A stretch of 64,000 nucleotides of DNA from Palaemon carinicauda (GCF_036898095.1 NC_090761.1:44405486-44469485), one strand, 5' to 3'; positions 39,472 to 52,456 are shown, counted from the first letter of the stretch. Notes: generated from the letters alone by a model not told the origin. A program made the numbers and translations.

Positions 39472-41452
39472 ATTATTGGTTTCCAAAAATTAGTTATTCA
39501 TAGATTTGATCTTCAGAACTTTTTATAGGTTTTCTTTTCAATCTTGGATAAAATCCTGTTATTGATTAGCTTCCAATTACTTTTAATCAAGCTATTTATT
39601 TGGTACACCGATGATAATTCATGTTAATCATGAAAATACAATATGATTAAGTTCTTTTTCCTATGTATATAACTCCTATTTGAAAAACTGGGAAATTATG
39701 ATTTGGTTATTTATATAAATGGATTTTATTGATATATTCCGTTTTACGTATTGGATTTTATTTATTTTTTCTTTGAAACGGAGATTAAAAGCGAAGTGTC
39801 TGGAAATTTCTCAGTTGTTACAGATTCGGTCGTCAGAGAGTGAGAGCACATTGTCGCTCTCTCGTAATTGACATGACATTGCATTTGTTTTGCGGGCAAT
39901 TTGGCCACTTTCCAGCATCAGTATACAAGGACATTGAACGACTAGTTAAGCCGGGTGTGGTTTTCCCCCCAAGGTGATGTATTGGTGGCTTATGAGTTTT
40001 TTTTTTTTTTTTTTTTTTTTTTAATGATGCTTTGCTAGTAAAAAGTCACTCCCGTGTTCTACGTCTCTCATCGATGACTTTTGTTCGAATGATTCAGCCG
40101 ATGTATGAGTTTGGAATTTGCTTTGTATTGAGATTATTCGTTAATAACATCTTTGCTGTCTTCTCTTGTTTATTTTTCATTTTATATTTTGTGAAATTAA
40201 GGATCTAATCTTAAAGTTTTGAGGGTGCAGTAGTTTTATGTCTACTTTATTCCATATGAATAATTTTTGAATTTCAACTATGCATCAGGTTTTGATTAGT
40301 ATAGAGTGAAAGCAATCTTTCATAATTCAAGACTTGATTTTTTTTTTTTTTTTGTCATGGCGTAGTTGGCTAAGTGGGTTAGGCCTCATGACATTAAGAG
40401 ATCTGCGGGGGAAAATGATTTTCCACTTGAGAGATATCAACGAAAGGTTACTCGCATGACCGAATAGGCTAACAATAGGAGAGAAAAAGATTGCCTGAAG
40501 AAAATTGAATAAAAGTTATCTTGTCTTTCGGAGTTGTGTGTAACAACTGGTTTGTGCAATTCACCCGATTTGGAGTTTTATTATTTGATATAATGGTATA
40601 ATGCGGCCTATTGCTGGCTTGGTATATTCGTCTTTATTATCCTGTGGTAATTTAAAAAGATTTCGCTAATTGAACAGCTGAATTGCAATCCATCCTGGAT
40701 GTTTCATCACAGTGTCTAAAAATATTAAAATGTAGTTTGAAATATATGAATTGTGTGGAAGAGTCTGTGTCGTATTTACATTCATGAATTTTCCTTTTGT
40801 GTCATATTATCTAGGGTAATTTAGTGTTACAATTTCAAGAAATGAATATTATTTGCTTCACGTAGACCTTTTGTAGTCTCATATTTTAAGAGGATTGTAA
40901 ATTTTCGTCAGATCCAAAACCCACATCCTTCTGTAGGAGTTGCATAAGAACATATACTGTATATATATACTGTATATATGAATGTATGCTCATATACCAA
41001 GCTTCTGGAATAATTTATTCTGTCCGTGTCCATAATAACATTGCGTCCCGAATCACATGAAAAAATAAGTTATTTCCTAGACACTTATAAAAGAGAACAC
41101 GAAGAAGCAAGCATAATTTTTCCATCCTATTGTCTATTTTTTTTTCTTTTATCTCTTAACATAAACCAGAAGAGATAATACAGCATCTTGGTATAATGAA
41201 TGGTGTTTGTCTCCTGAGTCTAAGTTGACGTTGGTCGTGCTCTATCTGATTCTGTTGCCTTTGTGTGAGGAGCAACTTAATGGTATTAAGCATTGGTGTC
41301 TAGGTGTACTTTTTTATATTCTTTTAGTAAGCAATCGACGGTTCTTTTCTATTTTATTTCATTAAGACACTGAGAGGAAAACAAAATCTTTTGCATTGGA
41401 GTTCTCTTACAAATTTATCATTTCAGTTTTTTATCAACATGCAATCGATATG

Positions 41453-41453
<1 letters not shown>
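39469..41453. other. Unassigned AT-rich sequence with poly-T tracts
   Basis: Poly-T at about 39998-40021 and 40338-40353. GTAGTTGGCTAAGTGGGTTAG at 40366 vaguely resembles a tRNA A-box region but lacks a B box. No gene is supported. Confidence 0.5.

Positions 41454-41527
<74 letters not shown>
41454..41527. repeat. GA microsatellite
   Basis: GA array with one GGAG interruption near 41499. Confidence 0.97.
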
Positions 41528-41529
<2 letters not shown>

Positions 41530-42406
41530 ATATATTTTTACTTGTAAATTGGCTCCACCCATCCGTTGGAGGGGAACTTGTGATTGAAGCCCTTCCCTAT
41601 TCGGATAAGGACATTATTTTTGGAATAGTTTCTGAAAGCAGTGATGACATATATGACTTAATAGTTAGATACAGGAGCCAGATTTGTTTAGTTATGCCTT
41701 GTATTGGCGGTCACTGAAATGACCTGGGTTTAGCATCACAGCTCGTCTGTCTGGATATATAGGTACTTGTCAGGCAAGTGCATAAACTATTGATTAGTGA
41801 TATTGAAATACACAAATGGGACAATTCTAAATAGAGTATTAAATGATTTTTAACGCGAACGATCAAACACAAGCGTTCTCAGTTGGATTAGGGTTCTAGG
41901 ATTGCTTTGAAAGGAAAAATATTGTTATAATTATAAGTTTAAAGACTGTATGTGCAAAATTTGAATCAAACATTAATTTTTTCTCGATATTGGAACCAAG
42001 CCTTCCATTTATTATATACAGTATTTCAAAGTGTTTGTGCCTACGCTAGATGTCTCCAGTCTAGCGTGGTAACGCAAGTCATGCATTTTTTTGTCTTCCA
42101 TCAGTACACTAGATTTGGACGTAGTTACTGGAATGGAGACTCCAAAAATGGTGATGAGAACTTTAAAATTGTTTTTGTCAACGCGGCCTATTTCGGACAT
42201 AGCGTTGCATTCTTGTTTTGGAAATGTTCTCAGAAGCTATGTTGTGTTGACGACAGCTACCTATCTGTGCGATTTGACCAAATTAGAGCTTCAGAGATGA
42301 TTTATCTAGGTTATTGACTTCGTTGCTATATGGTAATGAGTATTCATGGAGGACCATGTTGTATTTTTGCGACAATGGATAAACCTTATTATCTAGCAAA
42401 ATTTGA

Positions 42407-42409
<3 letters not shown>
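41528..42409. other. Unassigned sequence
   Basis: Overlapping frames of 60-120 codons on both strands at 42000-42320 are unrecognised and treated as chance. Confidence 0.4.

Positions 42410-42451
<42 letters not shown>
42410..42451. repeat. GA microsatellite
   Basis: Pure GA array. Confidence 0.97.
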
Positions 42452-42454
<3 letters not shown>

Positions 42455-43593
42455 GGGCGTTCTTAAGTTTGAGTGTGAGAGATTAAAATTTTTTTAACGT
42501 TCTTGGTTTTAAGATATTAATATTATTTTATCAGTCATATCAGTTGTAACGCACGTGACACTGCTGATAGGTGACTAAATCATTTAGATAGGGTACATAG
42601 TAGATAGATTTATAAATGGTATTACTAATTTTGGAGTTGTACTATATAGGCTTGTTCCAGGTTTAGTCGATGGTCACATCATGTTACAAGAGTTGGATTC
42701 CTGCAATATTGATATATTTTGCTAATCAATAATCTTATATGGGTGCATTTGAATGAGGTTATATATCAATATTTTCTAAGGATCTCTGTCGTTGAGTTTT
42801 AAAAATTCAGTCGAGTTTGTACATTAAAAGAGAAAAAGTCCATTGAACTTATACCAGTGAATTGGCGTCTTGTATTAAGTGAAATGATGCCGTGTTTTTT
42901 TTTTTTTTTATGTCAAATGGCAAGAAGAGTCTAGCCTATGAACTAGTACAGTTGCCAGATACTTTGAACAAATTCAGTGTTATGAACTGTGATGTTACCC
43001 TGTAAGAGGAGCTGAATATACTGTAGTAAGATTTGAGTAAGTGGAGATATATATATATATATATATATAGGTTGATCTTCTGAAATTAGTATTTTGTTGT
43101 TGTTATAGTCGGATTTTAAGGAAGATTTGATAGCTTTATTATTGTGTAACTTGACCAGTAGCCTATTGGTTTAAAAGCATTTAAGACCTATAGCTCAGTG
43201 TAGGTATCAAGCTAAGTTTTGTGATTGCAACCCATTCTGGTTTGCCTATAAAATAAAAACACCAAATATGATATTATCAAGATAAAACGGCTGGGGTAGA
43301 ATTATTTTGATTCAATTTAATGTTTATTTGAAGTCAAGAGAAAAGTGTATTGTCTACGTGGCTTTTAATGGAGATCCTTTCTAAAGGTATTTGAAAATCG
43401 ATAAGGGAAGAGACCAATTTAGACTTGATATAGCATGGTTTAGTGAATGCGACAAACTAAGTTTTAGATGATGTATATCAAAGTAAAAAAGATATTCACC
43501 TTACATCTCCATGCCTAGGATGGGTTATAATGGGCTTTGGTAAAAATTAAATCTAAATAGAAGATGTATGTTTTTGTATGAGCTGTAATAGAA
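42452..43593. other. Unassigned AT-rich sequence
   Basis: Contains a short TA array (43047-43069). No gene is supported. Confidence 0.5.
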
Positions 43594-43619
43594 TTTTTTT
43601 TTTTTTTTTTTTTTTTTTT
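43594..43619. repeat. Poly-T tract (26)
   Basis: Uninterrupted T run just upstream of the SINE1 fragment. Confidence 0.95.
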
Positions 43620-43631
43620 AGTAGTGCAAAT

Positions 43632-43757
43632 AAAGGTTTAAAGGCTGCCCAGGAATGGTAGAGGTAAGGGACGGTGACATTGCCCTCTCAAGTAGGACAA
43701 TCCCTTAGAGGCTGACCATATACATATGATCAGCTCCCAAGCCCCTTCTTCACTCCT
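43632..43757 (-). mobile_element. tRNA-derived SINE1, copy 3 (3' part)
   Basis: The minus strand reads GGGGCTTGGGAGCTGATC, ATATGTATATGGTCAGCCTC, CTTGAGAGGGCAATGTCACC, CTTACCTCTACCATTCCTGG and TTTAAACCTTTA. It lacks the tRNA head. It keeps the short ATATGTATATGG at the position expanded to 135 bp of TA in copy 2. Confidence 0.8.
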
Positions 43758-43797
43758 TCTTTATAATTATTAAAAGGAGGTTAACCAGCCAAATAAC

Positions 43798-43798
43798 A

Positions 43799-43830
<32 letters not shown>

Positions 43831-44125
43831 GTAGTAGTAGTAGTAGTAGTATTATAAGTATTATTATTATTATTATTAATTTCTAAGCTACAACCCTAGT
43901 TGGAAAAGCAAGATGCTATAAGCCCAGGGGCTCCAACAGGGAAAATAGTTTAGTGAGGAAAGGAAACAATTGAAAATAAAACATTTTAAGAACAGGAATA
44001 ACATTAAAATAAATATCACCTATATAAACTATAAAAATTTTAACAAAAGAGGAAGAGAAATAAGATAACATGGTGTGCTGAGTGTACCCTCAAGCAAGAG
44101 AACTCAAATCCTAGATAGTGAAAGA
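43798..44125 (-). mobile_element. Non-LTR 3'-tail element A1, truncated copy
   Basis: The tail is (ATT)n, then (AGT)n (43830-43851), then (ATT)n to 43880. Next comes CTAAGCTACAACCCTAGTTG, GCAAGATGCTATAAGCCCAG, GGGAAAATAGTTTAGTGAGG, AACATTTTAAGAAC, ATCACCTATATAAACTATAA and GAGTGTACCCTCAAGCAAGA. These match 6550-6830 in the same orientation. It is 5' truncated near 44125. Confidence 0.85.
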
Positions 44126-44282
44126 AAGTAATCTTAAAACAGGGGTGACATTAAGAAATATGCCCTTGTGATGAACTTGATTTTGTGAGTATTACGTCGA
44201 TATGGCCCTGATGTTGGTGGGGTCCGAAATCATGGGTGGGTGCTTTGACCGCCGGAACGCCAGCCTGAGCCACTTCCCGCCA

Positions 44283-44284
<2 letters not shown>

Positions 44285-44325
<41 letters not shown>

Positions 44326-44410
44326 GGCAGCGGTTCTTTTTATTCGTTCCTTTGGGTCGTGTTGATGCCCGCTATGGTATTCCACCACCATCCTTGAGGA
44401 TTCTGGCCCT

Positions 44411-44460
<50 letters not shown>
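44285..44460. repeat. Two GA arrays with TG
   Basis: GA at 44285-44320 and 44422-44460 (preceded by TG 44411-44422). Confidence 0.95.
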
Positions 44461-44465
<5 letters not shown>

Positions 44466-44834
44466 CCACATTAGATAAGATTTGTTGAATAATACTTATA
44501 AAAATAGAAAATTATTTGCTGTATTTTAGATAGACACTATTCAACTATTACGTGGATGGTTTGAAAGAATTCATGGTGATGGAATTGATAACGTGGGTAT
44601 TTCTTGACTTGATTGGGTAGATGTGGTATTGAAATGACAGGGTGGGTCTGGGATTTGATGATAAAGGCAGGAGTTGTAGCGCTTACGTAATAGTAATGTA
44701 TTATCGGAAGAAATGTTTCCTTCGGATTGAAAATGTCAGAGTGATTGAGGACAAGGAATTTCACATGACTGAAAGGTAGATTCCATGTGGGATTATTCGA
44801 GGTTTTGATGGACGTCTGTGTGTTCTTTAATTTA

Positions 44835-44835
<1 letters not shown>

Positions 44836-44903
<68 letters not shown>

Positions 44904-44973
44904 ATTACTAATAATATTATTGTTATTATTATTATTATTATTACTACTACTACTACTACTACTAATATTATTA

Positions 44974-45016
<43 letters not shown>

Positions 45017-45120
45017 TTGCTAAGCTACAACCTAAGTTGGAAAAGCAGGATGCTATAAGCCCAAGAGCTCCAACAAGAAAAGTAGCCTAGTGAGGAAAGG
45101 AAATAAGGAAAAACTACTTA
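44836..45120 (-). mobile_element. (ATT)n-tailed 3'-end element, subtype A2
   Basis: A long trinucleotide tail (44836-45015) alternates ATT, ACT and GTT blocks. It is followed by GCTAAGCTACAACCTAAGTT, GCAGGATGCTATAAGCCC, GAGCTCCAACAAGAAAAGTA and GAGGAAAGGAAATAAGG. The element continues into the left arm of the inverted repeat at 45121. Confidence 0.85.
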
Positions 45121-45272
45121 GAAGTTATGAATATAGTTCTATGAGAACCTTGATGCCATATGAAATTTTTTTCGCTATAAATGTGTTTGGAATTTGATAA
45201 TTTCAAACACATTTATAGCGAAAAAAATATCATATGGCATCAAGGTTCTCATAGAACTATATTCATAACTTC
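45121..45272. repeat. Near-perfect inverted repeat, 69-bp arms
   Basis: The left arm 45121-45189 (GAAGTTATGAATATAGTTCT ... AATGTGTTTG) and right arm 45204-45272 are reverse complements with one mismatch. The loop is 14 bp. Outside the arms, AAACTACTTA and TAAAGTAGTTT plus GGAAATAAGG and TTATTTTCCTT continue the symmetry imperfectly to about 45100 and 45290. The symmetry therefore includes part of the adjacent A2 element. Transcription would give a 69-bp hairpin. Confidence 0.95.
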
Positions 45273-45523
45273 TAAAGTAGTTTATTTTCCTTTACGACTT
45301 GGAATTGTACCCTTTTTAGTTGATAAATAAATCATTATTGTCGTCTCCACGTTTCAAGATGATAGTATTTATGATATGTTTTGTAAAAGAAAAAAAAAGA
45401 AAAAAAAAGTTTAATCTGCTAAGTTTATAATTTGGAAGCTGGTACCATCATGTCATAAAAGGAAGAAAATTAATTACAAAATAAGTCATCTCCCTTATAT
45501 AATAAAGAGGTCTTTGGTTTTAG

Positions 45524-45529
<6 letters not shown>

Positions 45530-45560
<31 letters not shown>
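45530..45560. repeat. TA microsatellite
   Basis: TA array abutting repeat G copy 2. Confidence 0.95.
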
Positions 45561-45563
<3 letters not shown>

Positions 45564-45820
45564 CTTCCGGTCACGTTGTAGCATTGCCAGATTTATAACT
45601 AATCGGTCTCTCCCCTTCCCTCGGGATAGGAGAAAGGGAGTAGTCATACCCTGGGGAGAGGGGTAGGGCACTCCGAGAGGAACATACGAAATCCACTTGA
45701 CTGCCATGTTGAAGTTAGGAAAGGGGGTTGAGGTGGGAACGATTGGATCGGTTTGTGTGCGTGTATGTATCCATCTAAATATATAGCCATCATTTTTTAC
45801 AGGTTGCCTACACTAGTTTC
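45561..45820. repeat. Interspersed repeat G, copy 2
   Basis: A fuller copy of the repeat at 35088-35258. The shared blocks are GGGAGTAGTCATACCCTGG, GTTAGGAAAGGGGGTTGAGG, TGTGTGCGTGTATGTATCCA and CATCATTTTTTACAGGTTGC. The extra internal segment (45653-45710) is absent from copy 1. It has no ORF. Confidence 0.75.
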
Positions 45821-46758
45821 GTATGTTAAACGTGGTCATAAGATTAAAACGAGAACTAGATCTACTTCAATCTACCATGGAAATGGCCTTTTGAAGTGAA
45901 ATCAGGTGTCGAAGACTTGACAAACTGAGTGACGAGGTTCACCTAACGCGTCGCAACAAGACATTTTATCACCCGGGAGGAACTGACCGAGAAACTTTAC
46001 TTTCACTTGCCAGCTTTGTAGAAGGCGATGGGTTATGTAGAATAGCCACTTAACTGCATTGCTTCATGGAAAGTGGCAGTATGTTTATGTTAGGTCCACT
46101 TTCAGTTCCGTATCTTCAAGTGACACTTTATTCAGAAGTTCAGTGGATCTCTAGTTGAGATGAATATTATTATACGCCTCGTTGTAATATTGTTATTGAT
46201 GTTGTTGTAGTGTATATCTTGTAAATAGATGTTTCAAGTTTTATTTACCAATAACTCGTTTTGCCTTATACGTAAGACCTATTTCATATGCATCCACATT
46301 GTGGTGTCCTTATTTATGAGTTCTACTAATTCCTTTTTTACATACAACATACAGTATTCATATACAATTGATGTATCATCGAGCTTTGCAAATATATAAA
46401 TATATACATTTTTGTGTGTATATATAATTCACATGGTGATTAGTGTTATTTCAAGCGCTATTCATCTATCGTCATTATAGTATTTATTGTATCATTATTA
46501 ATTGAGTCCTCGCTCTCCATATGGCCAGATGTCCTTTAAACTCATGCACTATAATGTTGCCGAATCATGTCCGGTTTATATTCTGATATCGATGTTTTGT
46601 TGTCAAGACTTTTTTTGCTCATTAATGACGCTGTTTTTGATTATGTAACTGAAAGTTGGTCCCGTTTTAAATCTTTTGGGCTCCATAATCGATGATATTT
46701 ATTGGCGGTTCCGTTTTTTTTTTATTCTTGAGTGTATTGTGTTTGTTATGATGCGTTG

Positions 46759-46759
<1 letters not shown>
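45821..46759. other. Unassigned sequence
   Basis: No gene or known repeat supported. Confidence 0.45.
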
Positions 46760-46802
<43 letters not shown>

Positions 46803-47030
46803 GTTGTTGTTATTATTATTATTACTTGCTAAGCTACAACCCTAGTTGGAAACGCAGGATGCCTTAAGCCGAGGGTTCCAACAAGAAAAAATAACCCAGT
46901 GAGGAAAGAAAATAAGGAAGCAAATGAACTACATGAAAAGTAATGTGCAATTAAAATAAAATATTTCAACAAAAGTAACATTAAGATAGATCTTTCGTAT
47001 TTAAATTATAGAAAAGATACTTATGTCAGC
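46760..47030 (-). mobile_element. (ATT)n-tailed 3'-end element, subtype A2
   Basis: (ATT)n with a GTT block (46760-46826), then TTGCTAAGCTACAACCCTAG, GATGCCTTAAGCCGAGGG, AACCCAGTGAGGAAAG and AACTACATGAAAAGTAATG, the latter shared with 8515-8700. Confidence 0.8.
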
Positions 47031-47792
47031 CTGCTGTTCAACATAGACGCATGTACTGCAAGTTTGAACTTTTGAAATTCCACCGATTCAACTACTTGAT
47101 TAGAACTATCATTTGTTAAGTATTAAAATATTTTTATGTTAAGACTATCAATAATATGCTATTACGTCTATCAGGTTTTGTTATATTAATTTATTTGATA
47201 TAGGAATGGCTTTTAGTGTTGAGTTTTCCATCTTTATTATTTTACTTTCTAAATATAAAATACGTCACAATTTTATTCTACATACTTTCGTGATTTATGA
47301 AGGGAATTTCCTTGTGTGCTGATAATTTCCCATCGTTTGTATTGTGCTGTTTTCCCTTCTGTTTTTATCTTCCCCATTGGCCTTTCTTAAGAGTGATTTT
47401 GGTATGTGAGTGGCATCCCAACACTCTGCGGCCGCATACTAGGGTAGCCCTTGTGGCTGAAGGGAAACCTTTTATGTACCAAGCGTTAATTGATGCTTGG
47501 CCATACTTTGGGGCATTCCTGAAGTAAGGTAAGCCAAATTTACACTTTTTCTTTCTTTAAATGGTAAGAGATTTCATCTTGGTGTTCACGTTTTCTTCTT
47601 GGCAAAGTACTCAAAATTCACTTTGCTTAGTGCCCCTCTCATAGTCCGAGCTTCTACTGCCAAGAACACCTGCTTCTGTGATGCTGTTGGGACGTCTGTG
47701 GTCAAGAACGACCGTTTGTTATTGTTGAGGCCTTTTATGATTTTGCTGTAGTTGTGTTGGAAAGTGACGTTGGAGATTACAGGTCACTGACG

Positions 47793-47794
<2 letters not shown>
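47031..47794. other. Unassigned sequence
   Basis: 47430-47525 is a short open stretch followed by AAG|GTAAGCC, donor-like. No acceptor or family was recognised. Confidence 0.4.
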
Positions 47795-47877
<83 letters not shown>

Positions 47878-47910
47878 ATATATGTTTGTATATATATGTA
47901 TATATATATT
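47795..47910. repeat. TA-TG-TA microsatellite
   Basis: TA to 47857, TG 47861-47878, then degenerate TA. Confidence 0.95.
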
Positions 47911-48941
47911 TATTTATTCTGGTTTTGATCATGTTATTCTTTAAATTTGTTACATATAATATTTTACTGTATGTATTATTTCAACTTACACAGCCCTATG
48001 AGTATAAATTTCCTTCACCTGAATCCTCTTGCGGATCATACGTTTATATAGATTTTAAAAACTTGGGCGTTGATATATCCCTTAAATAATTTAAAGAATA
48101 AGAAGGAAATTATCAGAAATTAATAGATTAAAATAATCTACAAAATAAAATTTTGCCTGTAATAATCCGCCTGTCCAGCGGCGAAAAATATACGAGTAAT
48201 GGATCATCAATCCTATATTTCCGCCGCTATTCAGCTAAAACTATAGGGCATATTGCAGGATTTGGAAAGAAGCTACTTTTGAAAATATATTAGCTGACTC
48301 TCTACCCTGTGTTTGCTCCGTTTAAGGCTGATGAGAAACAGATCTCTCGTTCTTCCGGACCCCAAGAGCTTGTTAGTGGGAGGTTATTGGTGTACCTATA
48401 CGAGTGCCTGTCAGACGCCAAAATGATGAGCTTGACTTTTTATGTTTCCAAGAATTTAACTTGTGTAAAATGTACGTGACGGAGGATATTGAACCGAAAT
48501 GTTTGAAGGATTCTGATGATTTAAGAGGTCCAATTTTCGTATGGTATTTTGTAAAGTTGTTGAACTGAATAGCAGTCTGATATAGATTTTAAGGATGATA
48601 TGGGGAAATAGAGCAAAAATGAAGTGTCGAGATCCATTTTGGTATTTTACTATAAATTGATGATTTTGAATAGGGTTTTTGCATAATTGCTTAGTTCATT
48701 CTCATGATATGGTACTGTGGATTAGTTACGATAATGATAAGAATAATGAGGTCATTATGCTCTTTAACAAAGTTTGCAAGAAAATATTGTAAGCATTTGA
48801 AACGACTAGTATGGTATATAGAGAACATAAACATGTGAGTTTTGATGTTAGAATTTGCTGAATGCTGTTCTTGTTAACTTTGGAAAAGTATATCGCAATT
48901 GAATTTAACCTAATATTCTAACTTGAGGTTTTGTGGTTGTA

Positions 48942-48943
<2 letters not shown>
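47911..48943. other. Unassigned AT-rich sequence
   Basis: No gene or known repeat supported. Confidence 0.5.

Positions 48944-49003
<60 letters not shown>
48944..49003. repeat. TC microsatellite
   Basis: Pure TC array. Confidence 0.97.
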
Positions 49004-49008
<5 letters not shown>

Positions 49009-50219
49009 AGGCTTATTTGAATTAAAGAAAAAATAGTACATGAAACATTCACTATGCAATTGCCATTCTAAATATTTTTCTATTAAGTTTACGATGCATT
49101 TGAATCAATATCAAGAAATTGCAAGAGAATTGTTGCCTAGCTTCAGTAGGTTAGAGTCAGTTGGCCAATACTATTGTTAGACGTGGCATTTCCATCATAC
49201 TCCTGATAAGGATAACTAGACAAGCATGAGCATTGTTTATCCGTCGCGCCTGGCTGACTTCAGAGTCTTGAGCATAGAGTGACTCTTGAGGGAAGACGGG
49301 CCTCGCAAGGAGTTTAGGGGGTGTAGTTACTTGTAGGGAGGGAGGGGTTAGGTGAGGAAAGGTGGGTCGGAAGTAAACGGTTTGCATCGAGTGCCCTTCA
49401 GGGTGCAACACCAACAAGTTTGAATTTGAATCATTCATTACCCTGATATAATAAAACAGCATTAGAAAAAATGGCGTGTCTCATTTCATATTCAAATAAA
49501 AGTATTTATTTTTTCATCTAATTATTGCCTTTTAGGTTTAGTGCCTTAAATGCACAGAAACATGTGTCTTATTGGGGAGACGGAGTGAGTGAGTCAAGTC
49601 CTAGGGATCCGCCCATTGCTGCTCTTATTGGCTTATTACCTCCCCCTTCCCCTCTCCCCCTTACTCTCTATGGAGATTCACGCTCCCAGTTGAGCCTTGC
49701 ACTATTTGAATCTGGCAAACCTGCTTTTTTTTTATATCTTATGACGTCTCGTGTGTAATGCTTAAGGAGTTTTAATGGTAATACCGTTCTCTAACACTGG
49801 CAACCGTTACTGCATTATATTTATATCGTTTGCTCTTAAGATTTATCTAGTTTTCCTGGTATTATTTTGTTTATATGGAAATAAGTGCTTTCCGCAATCT
49901 GGTACTATAGAAGTAATTATTACTGTCAGCGTTTTTAGGTAAAAATATCTGAGAAGCCATATATATATATTTTTTTTCTTTTTAAGGCATCTTAGAAGCC
50001 ATATTTTTACTAGTTTGAGATCGCACGTGGGAGAAGTATTGCCATCAACAGACTATCGTCTGGATAAGAAAAAAAAATCACGGTTTTGTCTTACAGAATC
50101 CGTTGGTGCCGCTGAAATTTTAAATATGTGGTAGGGAAGTGATGTGTTTGTTTTGTGTGGTGGAACTCTGGTCAATTCGTTGTTATTTTACGATTAACGA
50201 AGGTTCAAGTGTTGTTGGT

Positions 50220-50225
<6 letters not shown>
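49004..50225. other. Unassigned sequence
   Basis: 49230-49400 and 49550-49700 are GC-richer. No supported exon. Confidence 0.4.

Positions 50226-50269
<44 letters not shown>
50226..50269. repeat. TA microsatellite
   Basis: Pure TA array. Confidence 0.95.
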
Positions 50270-50271
<2 letters not shown>

Positions 50272-51110
50272 CCTTAAAACAAACTTTTATTTTCATAAAA
50301 TTTGGCAATGAACGATGAGTAGTTATAAAAAATATTTTTATTAATAGCAGTATTCTTTTCGTTATTTGTGTTTCATTATTAAGCCATTTACTCTAGTAAA
50401 ATATGGCTTCAGAGATAACAAGTAAAGAAAAATAACGTCAAATGATATCCAATTAGTTGATAAAGGATTTATATACGTCTGAGGTAGAACTACATCGACC
50501 GTTTCATTCACTTTCATTGGAGGCTCATCCACAATAACATTACTCTTAGAAATGTTGTTTTTGTCTTGAGACGGACTTTTTTACCCGATTTTATTTTTTT
50601 AGCCAATTAGTAAAGTTCCTCAAAAGAACATAAAAACTTGGGGTTTGGGAAAGGAAGATGTCTCAGGATTTGGGATTGTGTATTGAATGTCGTAAACTTG
50701 GAGGTTGAGTACTAGAGTGGTTTATTGTCAAGAATAGGATTATAAAGAGATATAAAAACTTTTAGTGTTTTCGTGTTTGGCAAATGAAAATAAACTGGTA
50801 ATCATTGTCGGGGGGTTGAGATTTTTTACGTGTTTGGGTTTTTATCAGTAAACATTAGGCCCTGGGGCTTACAATTAAGTTTAAAGTGGAGGTATCTAGA
50901 ATTACTTTACTTTGTTATTCTTTTTTTTCCTGTTTTAATGTTCTCTTCCTCTTCTGTTATTTTTTTTGGATCATGTTTTTTTATTTGGTTTAAGTTTTGG
51001 TATTCTGGATTTTATTTATGTCAATGACTCGTTCGACCTTTCATTTAGTAATTTTATTTTAGTTCTTTTATATTGTATCTCTCTTGCTGCTGAAAGTAAT
51101 TTGTTGCTCA

Positions 51111-51143
<33 letters not shown>

Positions 51144-52456
51144 CGTGTGTGTGCAACTTTGAATTTCTATGAGATATTTTTAAGCAAGTCATTTAGTTAG
51201 CAATTTCTTACCTGAAAGAGGAGGCTGTTTTAAATAGATTCAGCAATTGATCACGAGTAAGTAACATAACTATAGTAGATAGTTTTATAATGTTTACAAA
51301 CTCTGAGAACTGACCTGAGGTTTGCGTCTAAATCAGAAGTGAAAATCATAGCTGGAAACAGGTTGAGTTTGTTGACCAACCAAGATAGTGGAGGATATGA
51401 AGGTCATGTATTTCAAGCCAGTTTATGTGCATCTATCAAGGAACCTCGAACCCTTCCCTCGAAGGGCATGATGATAAAGGTGCCAGGATCAGTATGTTGC
51501 ATCCTTTTTTTTTATGGAAGCCAAATAAGGCAGTACAGGCTAAAGTTTTTCGATACACATACACACACACACACACACAGTTGATCTTCCATACTGGAAG
51601 TTTGGAGTCTTGGTCTTACCATAATAATGATAAAAAACATTTTGTATAAAGATCGAACATTGTCTCGGCAGATTACTTAAGTTTTGAATTTGCTGATAAG
51701 TAACTTTTACTTAATAATTAATTTATAACCAATAATTAATTTTGATACATTCATCCCAATGTTGTTGCTGTTAATGTTAGATAATTTGGAGATGCAAGAG
51801 AATTATTCCAATTCGTTACAATTTTTCATGGCTTGACCATGCTTGTATACATTCTCTACAAGTGTGACCAGACTTTCGTTATTTTTAGACTATTATACTT
51901 TTGGAAAATATGTTTTGGAGCAATTGGGCTGTGATAGTATCTCAGAGAATTTTTTGCAACAAGGGTTTTTTCTTTAATCTGATGCTGGAGTATGCCCGGA
52001 AAAGAAAGTTTGTGATCTTGGTAGGTTTATATTTTGTATGTTTTTTCTTAGTTTCCTAGGATTTAGTATGGATGTGGTTATTGTCTGATTTTAGTAAAAG
52101 GGACCAACTGACTATGTCTTGTTTTAGAAATTTATTGTAATGAAGATTTAATGTACAAATATGCATATAGTTCATTAATGCAACAGTCACTTGCTTTAGG
52201 CTATTTGCAATAGGACAGAAACTATTTATATTTTAATTTCCGTCGCCCCCTAATTAATTTCAGAGACGTTTTGTTTACTTTTTTACTCTTTCTACTTCCA
52301 TTACGGATAGTTTGTTTACGTGCCATTTGGTTTGTTATCTCTATTTTTGCTTCCCTTCGCCTCCCTTTTCTCGTCGACAGCTGCTGTAAATATTGGGGTC
52401 TATGCCAATAAAACAATTATATTTTGTGCCAGGTTGTTTATTTGTAACGCCGTTAT

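Noticed and set aside
40362..40510. tRNA-like GGCTAAGTGGGTTAGGCC segment
   Set aside because: No B box and no cloverleaf could be built; not supported as a tRNA gene or SINE.
41952..42317. Overlapping frames of 60-120 codons on both strands
   Set aside because: Mutually overlapping, no family resemblance, no exon signals.
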